This document shows, piece after piece, positions 45,929-52,820 of a stretch of DNA of 64,000 nt. The number at the start of each line of letters is the position of its first letter. Positions within the stretch are counted from its first letter, which is position 1. The notes under the pieces are model-generated. The model worked only from the letters and a program-made list of their open reading frames with translations. It was not told the DNA's origin and did no database searches. Source of the DNA: Aquabacterium humicola (GTDB lineage Bacteria > Pseudomonadota > Gammaproteobacteria > Burkholderiales > Burkholderiaceae_C); assembly GCF_030167915.1 (NCBI RefSeq), contig NZ_JARGNB010000001.1:1984001-2048000 (forward strand), read 5' to 3'. The translations under genes were made by a program, and so were the position numbers.

Positions 45929-47035
45929 TCAGCCGCGGCCGCGCGGTGCGGAGGCGCCCGGGGGCGCCGGCGGTGCGCTGTTGCCGCGCCGGGTGTAGTC
46001 GGCCGGCACCTGCATCAGCGACGCGTCCGGTTCGCCGCGCTTGAGGTTGTTCAGGCGGTAGCGCGTCTCGCCGCTGCGCGGATCGAAGTCGGTGGCCGAC
46101 AAGGTCAGCAGCAGGTCCGGTGAACGCCAGACCTCGCGCGAGATGACGATCGGCTTCTCGTTGCCGAGCTTGCCGGCTTCGATGGTCCACGTGCTGCGCT
46201 CGCCGCCGGCACGCAGCCCGTCGATGTCCTTGCTGCCGAGCGCGGTGACCGCCGCCGGTCCGCGCGGTGCCAGCCACGAGGCGCGCCAGGCCATCGGCAG
46301 CGGCGGCTCGGGCAGGCCCGGCGCATCGCCGGCGCGCAGCACGCGCACCTGCACGCCGTCGCCGGGCGCGATGACCACCGGCGTCGCGACGGCCATCGGC
46401 ATCGGTGCGGCCGACGCGCCCGGCGGGGTCGGAGGCGCGGGGGGCACCGGCGGGGTCGGATGCATCTCGCCGCGGCCGGCGGCGGCGCGCGAACGCTCGG
46501 CCACGCCCTTGGCCCACTCGCGCATGCGCTCGTTGAATTCCTGCCAGGCCGAATGGTCGACCAGCGCCGCGCCCTCGTGCCCCGGCGATGCGCCGCGGCC
46601 GATGCGGCGCGCGGTCTTGCGTTGCGGATCGAGCACCCAGCTTTCGCGCGCCACCGGGTCGCGCAGGTAGATGCGGCGCTGGCCGTGGTGGTCGACCTCC
46701 TGCCGCGTGCGGCCCTCGCCGTCGCGGCACAAGCGGGTCTGCTGCCGGCGCACGATGCGGTTGGTGATCGCGCCGCTGGCGTCGGGCAGCAGCTGCACGG
46801 TCTCGTGCACCGCGTCGGCGCAGTAGGGCGCGCCCTTCACCGGGCGCTCCGCCTCGAGCTCGGCGGCGACGAAGGCCTGCGCATCGCCGAGCTCGGCCTG
46901 CGCGATGCGCAGGGCGTCGGCAACGAGCCGGCCGGGCTCGGTCTCGAACGCGGCGGCCGACAGCGGTGCGAGCACGCAGGCGACGGCGGCCGCCAGGGCC
47001 GTCAGGGCCTTGAAAGGGGTCATCGACGGGTTCAT
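45929..47035 (-). CDS. Secreted hypothetical protein of the ECF sigma operon
   Basis: 368 residues; GGAGAT precedes the ATG. Signal peptide (FKALTALAAAVACVLAPLSAAA). The first half contains HETVQLLPDASGAITNRIVR, RTRQEVDHHG and RRIYLRDPVARESWVLDPQR, a layout (signal, 'R-DGEGRTRxE', 'DPV-x-W-LD') known from proteins encoded next to ECF sigma factors in Acidobacteria and others; that resemblance is from memory. A proline-rich linker (about residues 194-210) separates a C-terminal half rich in beta strands. Third gene after sigma and anti-sigma, so probably a periplasmic sensor or effector of that switch. Confidence 0.75.
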   Translation of the reverse strand: MNPSMTPFKALTALAAAVACVLAPLSAAAFETEPGRLVADALRIAQAELGDAQAFVAAELEAERPVKGAPYCADAVHETVQLLPDASGAITNRIVRRQQTRLCRDGEGRTRQEVDHHGQRRIYLRDPVARESWVLDPQRKTARRIGRGASPGHEGAALVDHSAWQEFNERMREWAKGVAERSRAAAGRGEMHPTPPVPPAPPTPPGASAAPMPMAVATPVVIAPGDGVQVRVLRAGDAPGLPEPPLPMAWRASWLAPRGPAAVTALGSKDIDGLRAGGERSTWTIEAGKLGNEKPIVISREVWRSPDLLLTLSATDFDPRSGETRYRLNNLKRGEPDASLMQVPADYTRRGNSAPPAPPGASAPRGRG

Positions 47036-47050
47036 CGCAAGGATCTCCGA

Positions 47051-47560
47051 TCAGTGAAGGACACGCACCGCGAGCAGTTCGCCCGACGGATGCAGCAGCA
47101 GTTCGGCGCGCACCGATTCGCCGGCGCGCGAGGGGTCGAAGGGCAGGCCCAGCGCGGCCAGGCGTTCGCGCGGCAGCTCCGACGGCACCACCCACGCGGC
47201 GGCCGCGGCATCGCCGTGCATCAGGTGCTGCCAGCGCTCGGCGCTGGCCACGCGCACGAAGCCGCTGTCGGCCGGCTCGGGCACGCTGGCCTGGTCCAGC
47301 GGCAGGCCCGGCCGGTCGCCGCGCGCCACGCCGTCGTCCTGCAGCACCAGCACCAGCGAGCCGATCAGCGCCAGCCCGCACAGCACCGCACCCGAGAAGC
47401 CCCAGGCCACCCGGTGCCAGGCCGGCTTGTGCACGCGCCGGAAGGCCTTCGCGACCCGCGGCGACAGCGGCGGCGGCGCGATGCGCGCCAGGTCGTCGCC
47501 GAGGCCGTCGAGCAGGCGCTGCAGCGGCACCGCGGGTTCGATGCGGTCCGAGGATGTCAT
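47051..47560 (-). CDS. Membrane-anchored anti-sigma factor candidate
   Basis: 169 residues. Cytoplasmic N terminus (about 1-50, helical, LQRLLDGLGDDLARIAPPPL), one transmembrane helix (WGFSGAVLCGLALIGSLVLVL, about 54-74) and a periplasmic part of about 95 residues. Its ATG overlaps the ECF sigma stop codon (ATGA), the usual coupling of sigma and anti-sigma genes. No zinc-finger (HxxxCxxC) motif is present, so it would not belong to the ZAS class. The role is inferred from position and topology. Confidence 0.75.
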   Translation of the reverse strand: MTSSDRIEPAVPLQRLLDGLGDDLARIAPPPLSPRVAKAFRRVHKPAWHRVAWGFSGAVLCGLALIGSLVLVLQDDGVARGDRPGLPLDQASVPEPADSGFVRVASAERWQHLMHGDAAAAAWVVPSELPRERLAALGLPFDPSRAGESVRAELLLHPSGELLAVRVLH

Positions 47561-48174
47561 GACGTCTCTCCCGTGCCGGCGCCGAGCAGGTCGGCCAACC
47601 GGTGGCGCCCGCGCAGCACGCGCGTGCGCAAGGTGTTCAGCTCGCAGCCGGCGATGCGCGCGGCCTCGGCATACGCCCGGCCCTGCAGGTCGACCAGCAC
47701 CACCGCCTCGCGCTGCGGCCAGGGCAGCGCACGCAGCGCGGCCCAGACCTGCTGCAGCGTCTGCTGCTGCACGAGTCGGCGTTCGGGGCAGCTGGCGGCG
47801 TCGGCGTCGGCATCGCGCGGGTCGTCGGCCTCGTCATCCCCCTCGTTCCATGGCGCCTCGCGCCCGCGGCGCCGCCACTGCGCCAGCAGCGCATGGCGGG
47901 CGATGCCCGCGAGGTAGGCGCCCAGCGAGCCGAGGCCGGCGTCGAAACCGCCCGGGCGTTCGGCCAGCGCGACGAAGGCGTCCTGCGTCGCGTCGGCCGC
48001 CGCCGCGGCATCGCCGGCCAGCGCCAGCACGTAGCGGTAGACCGCCGGTGCCTCCTGCCGGTACAGCGCGTCGAGCGCGTGGCGCTCGCCCTGGGCCAGC
48101 GCACGCAGCCAGGCGGCGGTGCCGGTCGCGGTCGCGGGCGGGGGGGTCCAGGGCACGAAAGGCGTCATCGGCAT
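47557..48174 (-). CDS. ECF RNA polymerase sigma factor
   Basis: 205 residues. Region 2: ALYRQEAPAVYRYVLALAG, DATQDAFVALAERPG and LGAYLAGIARHALLAQWRRR (core- and -10-binding). An acidic linker (EGDDEADDPRDADADA). Region 4: ALRALPWPQREAVVLVDLQG, YAEAARIAGCELNTLRTRVLR (the -35-reading helix-turn-helix). Start ATG 48174 (48168 is an in-frame alternative). Its own promoter has a GGGAACTTTT -35, suggesting autoregulation. Coupled to the anti-sigma candidate by a four-base overlap. Confidence 0.93.
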   Translation of the reverse strand: MPMTPFVPWTPPPATATGTAAWLRALAQGERHALDALYRQEAPAVYRYVLALAGDAAAAADATQDAFVALAERPGGFDAGLGSLGAYLAGIARHALLAQWRRRGREAPWNEGDDEADDPRDADADAASCPERRLVQQQTLQQVWAALRALPWPQREAVVLVDLQGRAYAEAARIAGCELNTLRTRVLRGRHRLADLLGAGTGETS

Positions 48175-48188
48175 GCAGGGTTGTGAAG

Positions 48189-48219
48189 CCTATTGGCGCG
48201 AGGACGTCGAAAAGTTCCC
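48189..48219 (-). promoter_or_regulatory. ECF-type autoregulatory promoter of the sigma operon
   Basis: On the minus strand GGGAACTTTTCG (plus 48208-48219) is followed by CGCCAATAGG (plus 48189-48198). GGGAAC plus a C-x-CCAATA-like -10 is typical of ECF promoters read by the sigma they encode. Predicted transcript start is about eight bases before the sigma ATG. The same -35 lies before cytochrome b561. Confidence 0.6.
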
Positions 48220-48264
48220 GCGACCCGCGCGCGATCGTGCACCGGACGGCCCCGGCCGAGCGCT

Positions 48265-48296
48265 TAACGGCACGGTAACGCCCGCCGGCCTACAAC
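48265..48296 (+). promoter_or_regulatory. Tandem TAACGSC repeat and -10 of small membrane gene 2
   Basis: TAACGGC at 48265 and TAACGCC at 48276 (11 bp apart), then TACAAC at 48291-48296, 15 bp from the second repeat: the same design as at 45712-45743. On the minus strand the repeat reads GCCGTTAAG, matching eight of nine positions of the LytTR consensus as I recall it. Confidence 0.5.
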
Positions 48297-48363
48297 CGTC
48301 GAACCACGATCGGCGCCGCATGCACGGCGCCGGGCCACCGCGATGAAGACCCCGGAGGATTCC

Positions 48364-48525
48364 ATGATCACCACGCCGTTCGACGACCTGCCGCCCGACG
48401 CCCCCGCGGCGCCGGACCCGTCCGCGCCCCACGCGCTGCCGGCGGCCGTCACCGCGGCGCTGGTCGCGCTGCTGGCGCTGGCGATGCTGGCGGGCGGCTG
48501 GCTCGGCGTCAGCCTCGCCGGCTGA
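48364..48525 (+). CDS. Small membrane protein 2 of the ECF locus (53 aa)
   Basis: 53 residues from ATG 48364, with GGAGG six bases upstream (an ATG at 48343 is a less likely start). N terminus MITTPFDDLPPDAPAAPDP is acidic and proline-rich; the C terminus is one transmembrane helix (TAALVALLALAMLAGGWLGV). It is divergent from the ECF sigma gene and has the same repeat-bearing upstream region as the small gene at 45750. Function unknown; it may be a membrane peptide that reports on or buffers the sigma system. Confidence 0.65.
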   Translation: MITTPFDDLPPDAPAAPDPSAPHALPAAVTAALVALLALAMLAGGWLGVSLAG

Positions 48526-48644
48526 TCGGGCCGCGATGCAGCCTGTCGGTCCGGCCCGGCAGCGCGTCACATGCCCGGTGCGGGGGGCCGGGGCGCATGC
48601 GTACAGTGCGGCTCCATCGAGATGCCGTACTGCCGACCGACTCC

Positions 48645-50126
48645 ATGACGCCCCCCTCCAAGCCCGACTGGACCGACCGCTGGCAGGTCTTCGCCGCCAC
48701 GACCGTGCGGGCCTTCCACCGCTATGCCAACTGGCTGGTCGGCATCTCGTGGCGGCGCTTCGCGGTGCTGTCGATCCTCCTGCTGGTGACGACGGCGATC
48801 CTGAAGGAGCTGCCGCCGTTCCGCTGGAAGTACACCGAGACGGTGTCGACGCCGCGCGTGGTGCGCGTGCCGCCGCCGCCGGTGCCGACCGCGCCGAAGG
48901 CCCCGGCGCCGCGCGAAGGCCGCGAGCCGATCGTCAAGATCGAGAAGGGCGACGGCGATTCCCGCGCGGTCGACATCTCGATCGACGAACGCGGCGTGCG
49001 CATCACGCCGCGGCGCAAGGCGGCTGAAGCCGCCGCGTCGGCCGCTGCCGCCTCCGCCGCCCAGGCGGCCTCCGCGGCCCATGCGGCCGAGGAAGCCGCC
49101 GCGAAGACCGAACCGGTCGAGATCACGCTGCCCGCCGGCAGCCAGAGCGACGCGGTGAAAGAGGCGGTGAAGGAAGCCCGCCGCGCGATCCGCGAATCGA
49201 TCGAGCAGGCGCGTCGCGAAGCGCGCGACGCCGCCCGCGAGGCCGCCGATGCCGCTCGCGACGCCGCCGAGGAAGCGCGCGCCGAGATCGAGGCCGAAGC
49301 CGAGCGCAACGGCCAGCACACCCGCGTCGTCGTCGAGCCGCACGAGCGCGTGCGCATCATCGAGTACGGCGAGTTCCTGCCCAACCTCGCGCTGCTGTGG
49401 ATCCTGGCCTCGGCGATCATCAAGATCACCTACAAGCGCCAGATCCAGGCCGAGGCGCAGGCCGCCCAGGCCGTCGAAACCGCCGAGGCCGAGGCTCTGA
49501 AGCGCCAGGTCGTCGAGGCCCGCATGGCCGCGATGCAAGCGCAGGTCGAGCCGCACTTCCTGTTCAACACGCTGGCCTCGATCGACCACCTGATCGAGGT
49601 CGACCCCAAGCGCGCCAGCCAGATGCAGAAGAACCTGATCGCGCTGCTGCGCGCCAGCATGCCGACGATGCGCGAGACGGCCGACGGTGGCGTGCGCGAC
49701 CTCGGGCGCGAGCTGGCGGTGATCCGGCCCTACCTCGAGATCCTGAAGGTGCGCATGGAAGAGCGCCTGGAGACCCACATCGACGTGCCCGAGGGCCTGG
49801 TGTCGGCCGAGTTCCCGCCGATGATGGTGCAGACGCTGGTCGAGAACGCGATCAAGCACGGGCTGGAGCCCAAGCCCGAGGGCGGCAAGCTGACGCTGAA
49901 GGCCGAGATCGTGCACGGCAAGCTGGCGGTCACCGTGTCCGACACCGGGCTCGGCTTCGGCCGCGCGGCCACCGCCGGCACCGGCGTCGGCCTGGCCAAC
50001 ATCCGCGAGCGCCTGCAGCTGCTGTACGGCCCCAAGGCCGGCCTGACGATCGCCGAGAACGAGGGCGGCGGCACGCGGGCGACGATCACCGTGCCCTACC
50101 GCCCGATCGAAGGAGCCCACGCATGA
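48645..50126 (+). CDS. LytS-type sensor histidine kinase with Ala-rich coiled coil
   Basis: 493 residues from ATG 48645. TM1 about 38-53; a large extracytoplasmic part with a Pro/Val-rich stretch (about 70-90), an Ala-rich segment (about 125-154) and a predicted coiled coil (about 170-222, EARRAIRESIEQARREARDA); TM2 about 243-262; then the His_kinase domain with VEPHFLFNTLASIDHL (His304) and HATPase_c (NAIKHGLEP, DTGLGFG, GVGLANI). The catalytic part matches the LytS/YehU family; the outer part does not match any sensor I know. A TACAGT -10 at 48602-48607 lies upstream. It overlaps the next gene by four bases. Confidence 0.9.
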   Translation: MTPPSKPDWTDRWQVFAATTVRAFHRYANWLVGISWRRFAVLSILLLVTTAILKELPPFRWKYTETVSTPRVVRVPPPPVPTAPKAPAPREGREPIVKIEKGDGDSRAVDISIDERGVRITPRRKAAEAAASAAAASAAQAASAAHAAEEAAAKTEPVEITLPAGSQSDAVKEAVKEARRAIRESIEQARREARDAAREAADAARDAAEEARAEIEAEAERNGQHTRVVVEPHERVRIIEYGEFLPNLALLWILASAIIKITYKRQIQAEAQAAQAVETAEAEALKRQVVEARMAAMQAQVEPHFLFNTLASIDHLIEVDPKRASQMQKNLIALLRASMPTMRETADGGVRDLGRELAVIRPYLEILKVRMEERLETHIDVPEGLVSAEFPPMMVQTLVENAIKHGLEPKPEGGKLTLKAEIVHGKLAVTVSDTGLGFGRAATAGTGVGLANIRERLQLLYGPKAGLTIAENEGGGTRATITVPYRPIEGAHA

Positions 50127-50572
50127 TCACCGTCTACCGGGTTGGCAGAACCTCGGGCCGCAGCCTGTTCCCGGTTCTGCTGATCCTGCTGCTGCTGTCC
50201 GCGGTGGCGCTGTACATCGGGCTCGACCGCGGCCTGGAAGCGGTCGGCGATACGCCGCTGCGGCTGATCGTCGACGGCGAGGAGATCTTCGACGGGCTGC
50301 GGCTCGGCACGCTGTCCGGCGGCGAGAAGCTGATGGCGGTGCTCGTGCTGCTGGCAGTCGGGCTGGCGCTGGCGCTGCTGCTGCCGATGCTGGTGCTGTT
50401 CGTGCTGGCGGTGGTCGCCTTCGCGCTGATGCTGGGGCTCGGGCTGCCGATGCTGGTGGTGGCCGCGGTGCTGCTGTGCATCGCGTCGCCGGTGCTGCTG
50501 CTGGCGCTGATGTTCGTGTGGATGCTGAAGAAGGCGGCGCGATCGCGGCCCTCCGCTACGATCGCCCGATGA
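50123..50572 (+). CDS. Hypothetical membrane protein between kinase and regulator
   Basis: 149 residues from ATG 50123, AGGAG upstream, overlapping the kinase stop (ATGA). Three to four hydrophobic stretches: LFPVLLILLLLSAVALYIGL, then a soluble loop (RLIVDGEEIFDGLRLGTLSGGEK), then a nearly unbroken 60-residue hydrophobic region of Leu/Val/Ala/Met ending FVWMLKKAARSR. It overlaps the response regulator start by ATGA too. The arrangement kinase-membrane protein-regulator suggests an accessory signalling component. Not a family I recognise. Confidence 0.75.
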   Translation: MITVYRVGRTSGRSLFPVLLILLLLSAVALYIGLDRGLEAVGDTPLRLIVDGEEIFDGLRLGTLSGGEKLMAVLVLLAVGLALALLLPMLVLFVLAVVAFALMLGLGLPMLVVAAVLLCIASPVLLLALMFVWMLKKAARSRPSATIAR

Positions 50573-51411
50573 ACACCGAAGCTTCCCCCTCCGCCGAGGC
50601 CGGCGGCACGGCGGCCGTGCGCGCCGTCATCGCCGACGACGAACGCCTGATGCGCGAACAGCTGCGCGCCCGCCTCGCCGAGGTCTGGCCGGAGCTGCAG
50701 ATCGTCGGCGAAGCGAAGAACGGGCTCGAGGCGGTGGAACTGGTCGAGCAGCACCGGCCCGAGCTCGTCTTCCTCGACATCCGCATGCCCGGGCTCACCG
50801 GCGTCGATGCCGCGCGCCAGATCGCGCAGATGGACATCGCCGATGACGAATCGCTGCCCGAGGTGGTCTTCATCACCGCCTACGACCAGTATGCGGTCGA
50901 GGCCTTCGAGCAGGGCGTGTGCGACTACGTGCTCAAGCCGGCCGAACGCGACCGGCTGCAGCTGACCGTCTCACGCATCAAGGCGCGGCTGGCACGCCGC
51001 GGCACGCCCGAAGCCGAGGGCGCGCCGCCGGTGCAGCAGCTGCTGCACAAGCTGGCGGCGCAGCTGAACCCCTCCGGCGCACCGCGGTACCTGGAATGGA
51101 TCCAGGCCACCGTCGGCCAGTCGATCCAGATGATCCCGGTGGCCGACGTGCTGTTCTTCATCAGCGACGAGAAGTACACGCGCGTGCAGACGCCGAGCAT
51201 CGAGGCGCTGATCCGCAAGCCGATCAAGGAGCTGGTCGACGAACTCGACCCGCAGCTGTTCTGGCAGATCCACCGCTCGACGCTCGTCAACGTCAAGTGC
51301 ATCGCCGGCATCAGCCGCGACTTCCGCGGCCGCCAGATCGTGGCCATCAAGGGCCACCCGGAGAAGCTGGAGGTCAGCCGCAGCTACACGCACCTGTTCA
51401 AGGGCATGTAG
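50569..51411 (+). CDS. LytTR-family response regulator
   Basis: 280 residues from ATG 50569. Receiver domain with acidic pocket (IADDERL) and phospho-acceptor Asp70 in LVFLDIRMPGLTG, conserved ITAYDQYAVEAFE and VLKPAERD. A linker leads to a C-terminal LytTR DNA-binding domain (about 175-278: VADVLFFISDEKYTRVQTPS, FWQIHRSTLVNVKCI, LEVSRSYTHLFKGM). LytTR proteins bind direct repeats. Its kinase is the LytS-type protein two genes upstream; it is followed by a convergent gene. Confidence 0.94.
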   Translation: MNTEASPSAEAGGTAAVRAVIADDERLMREQLRARLAEVWPELQIVGEAKNGLEAVELVEQHRPELVFLDIRMPGLTGVDAARQIAQMDIADDESLPEVVFITAYDQYAVEAFEQGVCDYVLKPAERDRLQLTVSRIKARLARRGTPEAEGAPPVQQLLHKLAAQLNPSGAPRYLEWIQATVGQSIQMIPVADVLFFISDEKYTRVQTPSIEALIRKPIKELVDELDPQLFWQIHRSTLVNVKCIAGISRDFRGRQIVAIKGHPEKLEVSRSYTHLFKGM

Positions 51412-51432
51412 CGGCGGCCGGCCGGCGCGGCG

Positions 51433-52074
51433 TCATTCGCTGGGCGGCGTGCTCGGCGTGCTCGGCGTGCTGGGGCTGGCCGGGGCCGGCGGTTCGGCCG
51501 ACGGTGCCGGGGCCGGGGCCGGCATCGGTGCCGGCGTGATCGACGGTTCGACCGGCTGCGGCTTCAGCGCCGCTTCGGCAATCTTCGTCGAGCCGGCGGC
51601 CGGTGCCGTCGCGTTCGAGCTGCGTTCGGCGCGCGTCGGCGCGCGCGTCGTCGGATTCGGCGCCACGTCGCGCTTGGCGGCGGCAGCGGCGCTGCGTTCG
51701 GCCGCCGCGGTCTCGGCGGGCTTCGCATCGGCGGCGGCCGGTGCGGGCGGTACGGCCGGCAGGTCGGTGACCGGCGGCGTCGGGTTCTGCGCCGGCAGCG
51801 GCAGCGTCACCGGTTCGCCGGCCTGCGGCGCCATCGCGACGTCGGTCTTCGGCGGCGCTTCGTGGCGGACGTACAGGCCGACCGCGGCGGCGACGCCGAG
51901 CACCAGCGCCGCAACGCCGGCCAGCGGCGCGTACGAGCGCTTGCCCGGACCCCCGACCGGATTCCAGGTCGGGGTGCGCATCTCGCCGATCGGCGTGACC
52001 GGAGCCGGTTGCAGCGTGGGCGACGCCTTGGCGCCGGGCAGTTCGAGGTCGAGGGGGTGAGGTGTGTGTTCCAT
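51433..52074 (-). CDS. Hypothetical membrane protein with Pro/Ala-rich tail
   Basis: 213 residues. A short acidic/proline N terminus (MEHTPHPLDLELPGAKASPT), one transmembrane helix (LAGVAALVLGVAAAVGLYV, about 52-70) and a low-complexity Pro/Ala/Thr periplasmic tail ending in a STPSTPSTPPSE repeat. No enzyme motif. It is convergent with the LytTR regulator gene (21 bp apart). The plan resembles TonB-type or peptidoglycan-tethering proteins, but the motifs that would prove this are missing. Confidence 0.65.
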   Translation of the reverse strand: MEHTPHPLDLELPGAKASPTLQPAPVTPIGEMRTPTWNPVGGPGKRSYAPLAGVAALVLGVAAAVGLYVRHEAPPKTDVAMAPQAGEPVTLPLPAQNPTPPVTDLPAVPPAPAAADAKPAETAAAERSAAAAAKRDVAPNPTTRAPTRAERSSNATAPAAGSTKIAEAALKPQPVEPSITPAPMPAPAPAPSAEPPAPASPSTPSTPSTPPSE

Positions 52075-52154
52075 GCCCGGCACTGTGATGGGCGCCGGGT
52101 GCGCCAGGGATAGGTTCTGGGCGCGCGCGCTTGTGGGCTTTCTCCTACCCCGGG

Positions 52155-52820
52155 TTACGGCGTGTGTCGGGGCGCGAGCCAGCCGGCGATCAGCCATTGC
52201 GCCACCCAGTACGCCGGCAGGATGAACAGGCTCGCCGCCGGCAAGGGCTGGGCAAAGCGGTCGACGGCGATCATCGCGTCGGAAAACACGAACAGTGCGC
52301 CGCCGACTGCCGCCCAGCCGGCGCGATGGGCAAACGCCGTGCCGCGGTGCCGCCACCAGACCACCGCCACCTGCGCCGCCATCGACGCCAGGCACACGAC
52401 ATAGACGCCGACCGGTACACGCAGCGCGGCCGGCACGCCCGGCCACAGCAGCGCGAGGATGCCGCCGGCCACCACCGCGTAGCCGGCGAAGGCCGGCCAC
52501 CAGCCGGCCAGCGGCACCCGCCGCGTGAGCGCGACGAGGTAGGCCAGGTGCGCGATCAGGAAGGCGACCAGTCCCGGCACGAAGCCCTGCTGCGGCCACA
52601 GCAGCGCGACATCGCCGACCAGCGAGAACACGAGGCCGGCCACCAGCGCGCGCCGCTCCAGGCTGCCCGCCTCGCCGCGCTGCGCCGCATGAACGATGAC
52701 CAGGATCGTCGCCAGCGGCTTGAACACCCAGGCCAGCCACGGCAGCGCCAGCGCCCACGGCGCGGCCAGCGTCGCCAGCGCGGCACTGAGCACGAAGAGC
52801 GGGAAGATCACGGCGTTCAC
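52155..52820 (-). CDS. YhhN-family membrane protein (GTG start)
   Basis: 221 residues from GTG 52820, whose first bases overlap the rep stop (GTGA). Eight hydrophobic helices with family motifs KPLATILVIV, GLVFSLVGDVALLW, FLIAHLAYLVAL and GGALFVFSDAMIAVDRF. Eukaryotic TMEM86 relatives are lysoplasmalogenases; the bacterial role is not settled. Co-transcribed with the helicase by coupling. Confidence 0.88.
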   Translation of the reverse strand: MNAVIFPLFVLSAALATLAAPWALALPWLAWVFKPLATILVIVHAAQRGEAGSLERRALVAGLVFSLVGDVALLWPQQGFVPGLVAFLIAHLAYLVALTRRVPLAGWWPAFAGYAVVAGGILALLWPGVPAALRVPVGVYVVCLASMAAQVAVVWWRHRGTAFAHRAGWAAVGGALFVFSDAMIAVDRFAQPLPAASLFILPAYWVAQWLIAGWLAPRHTP

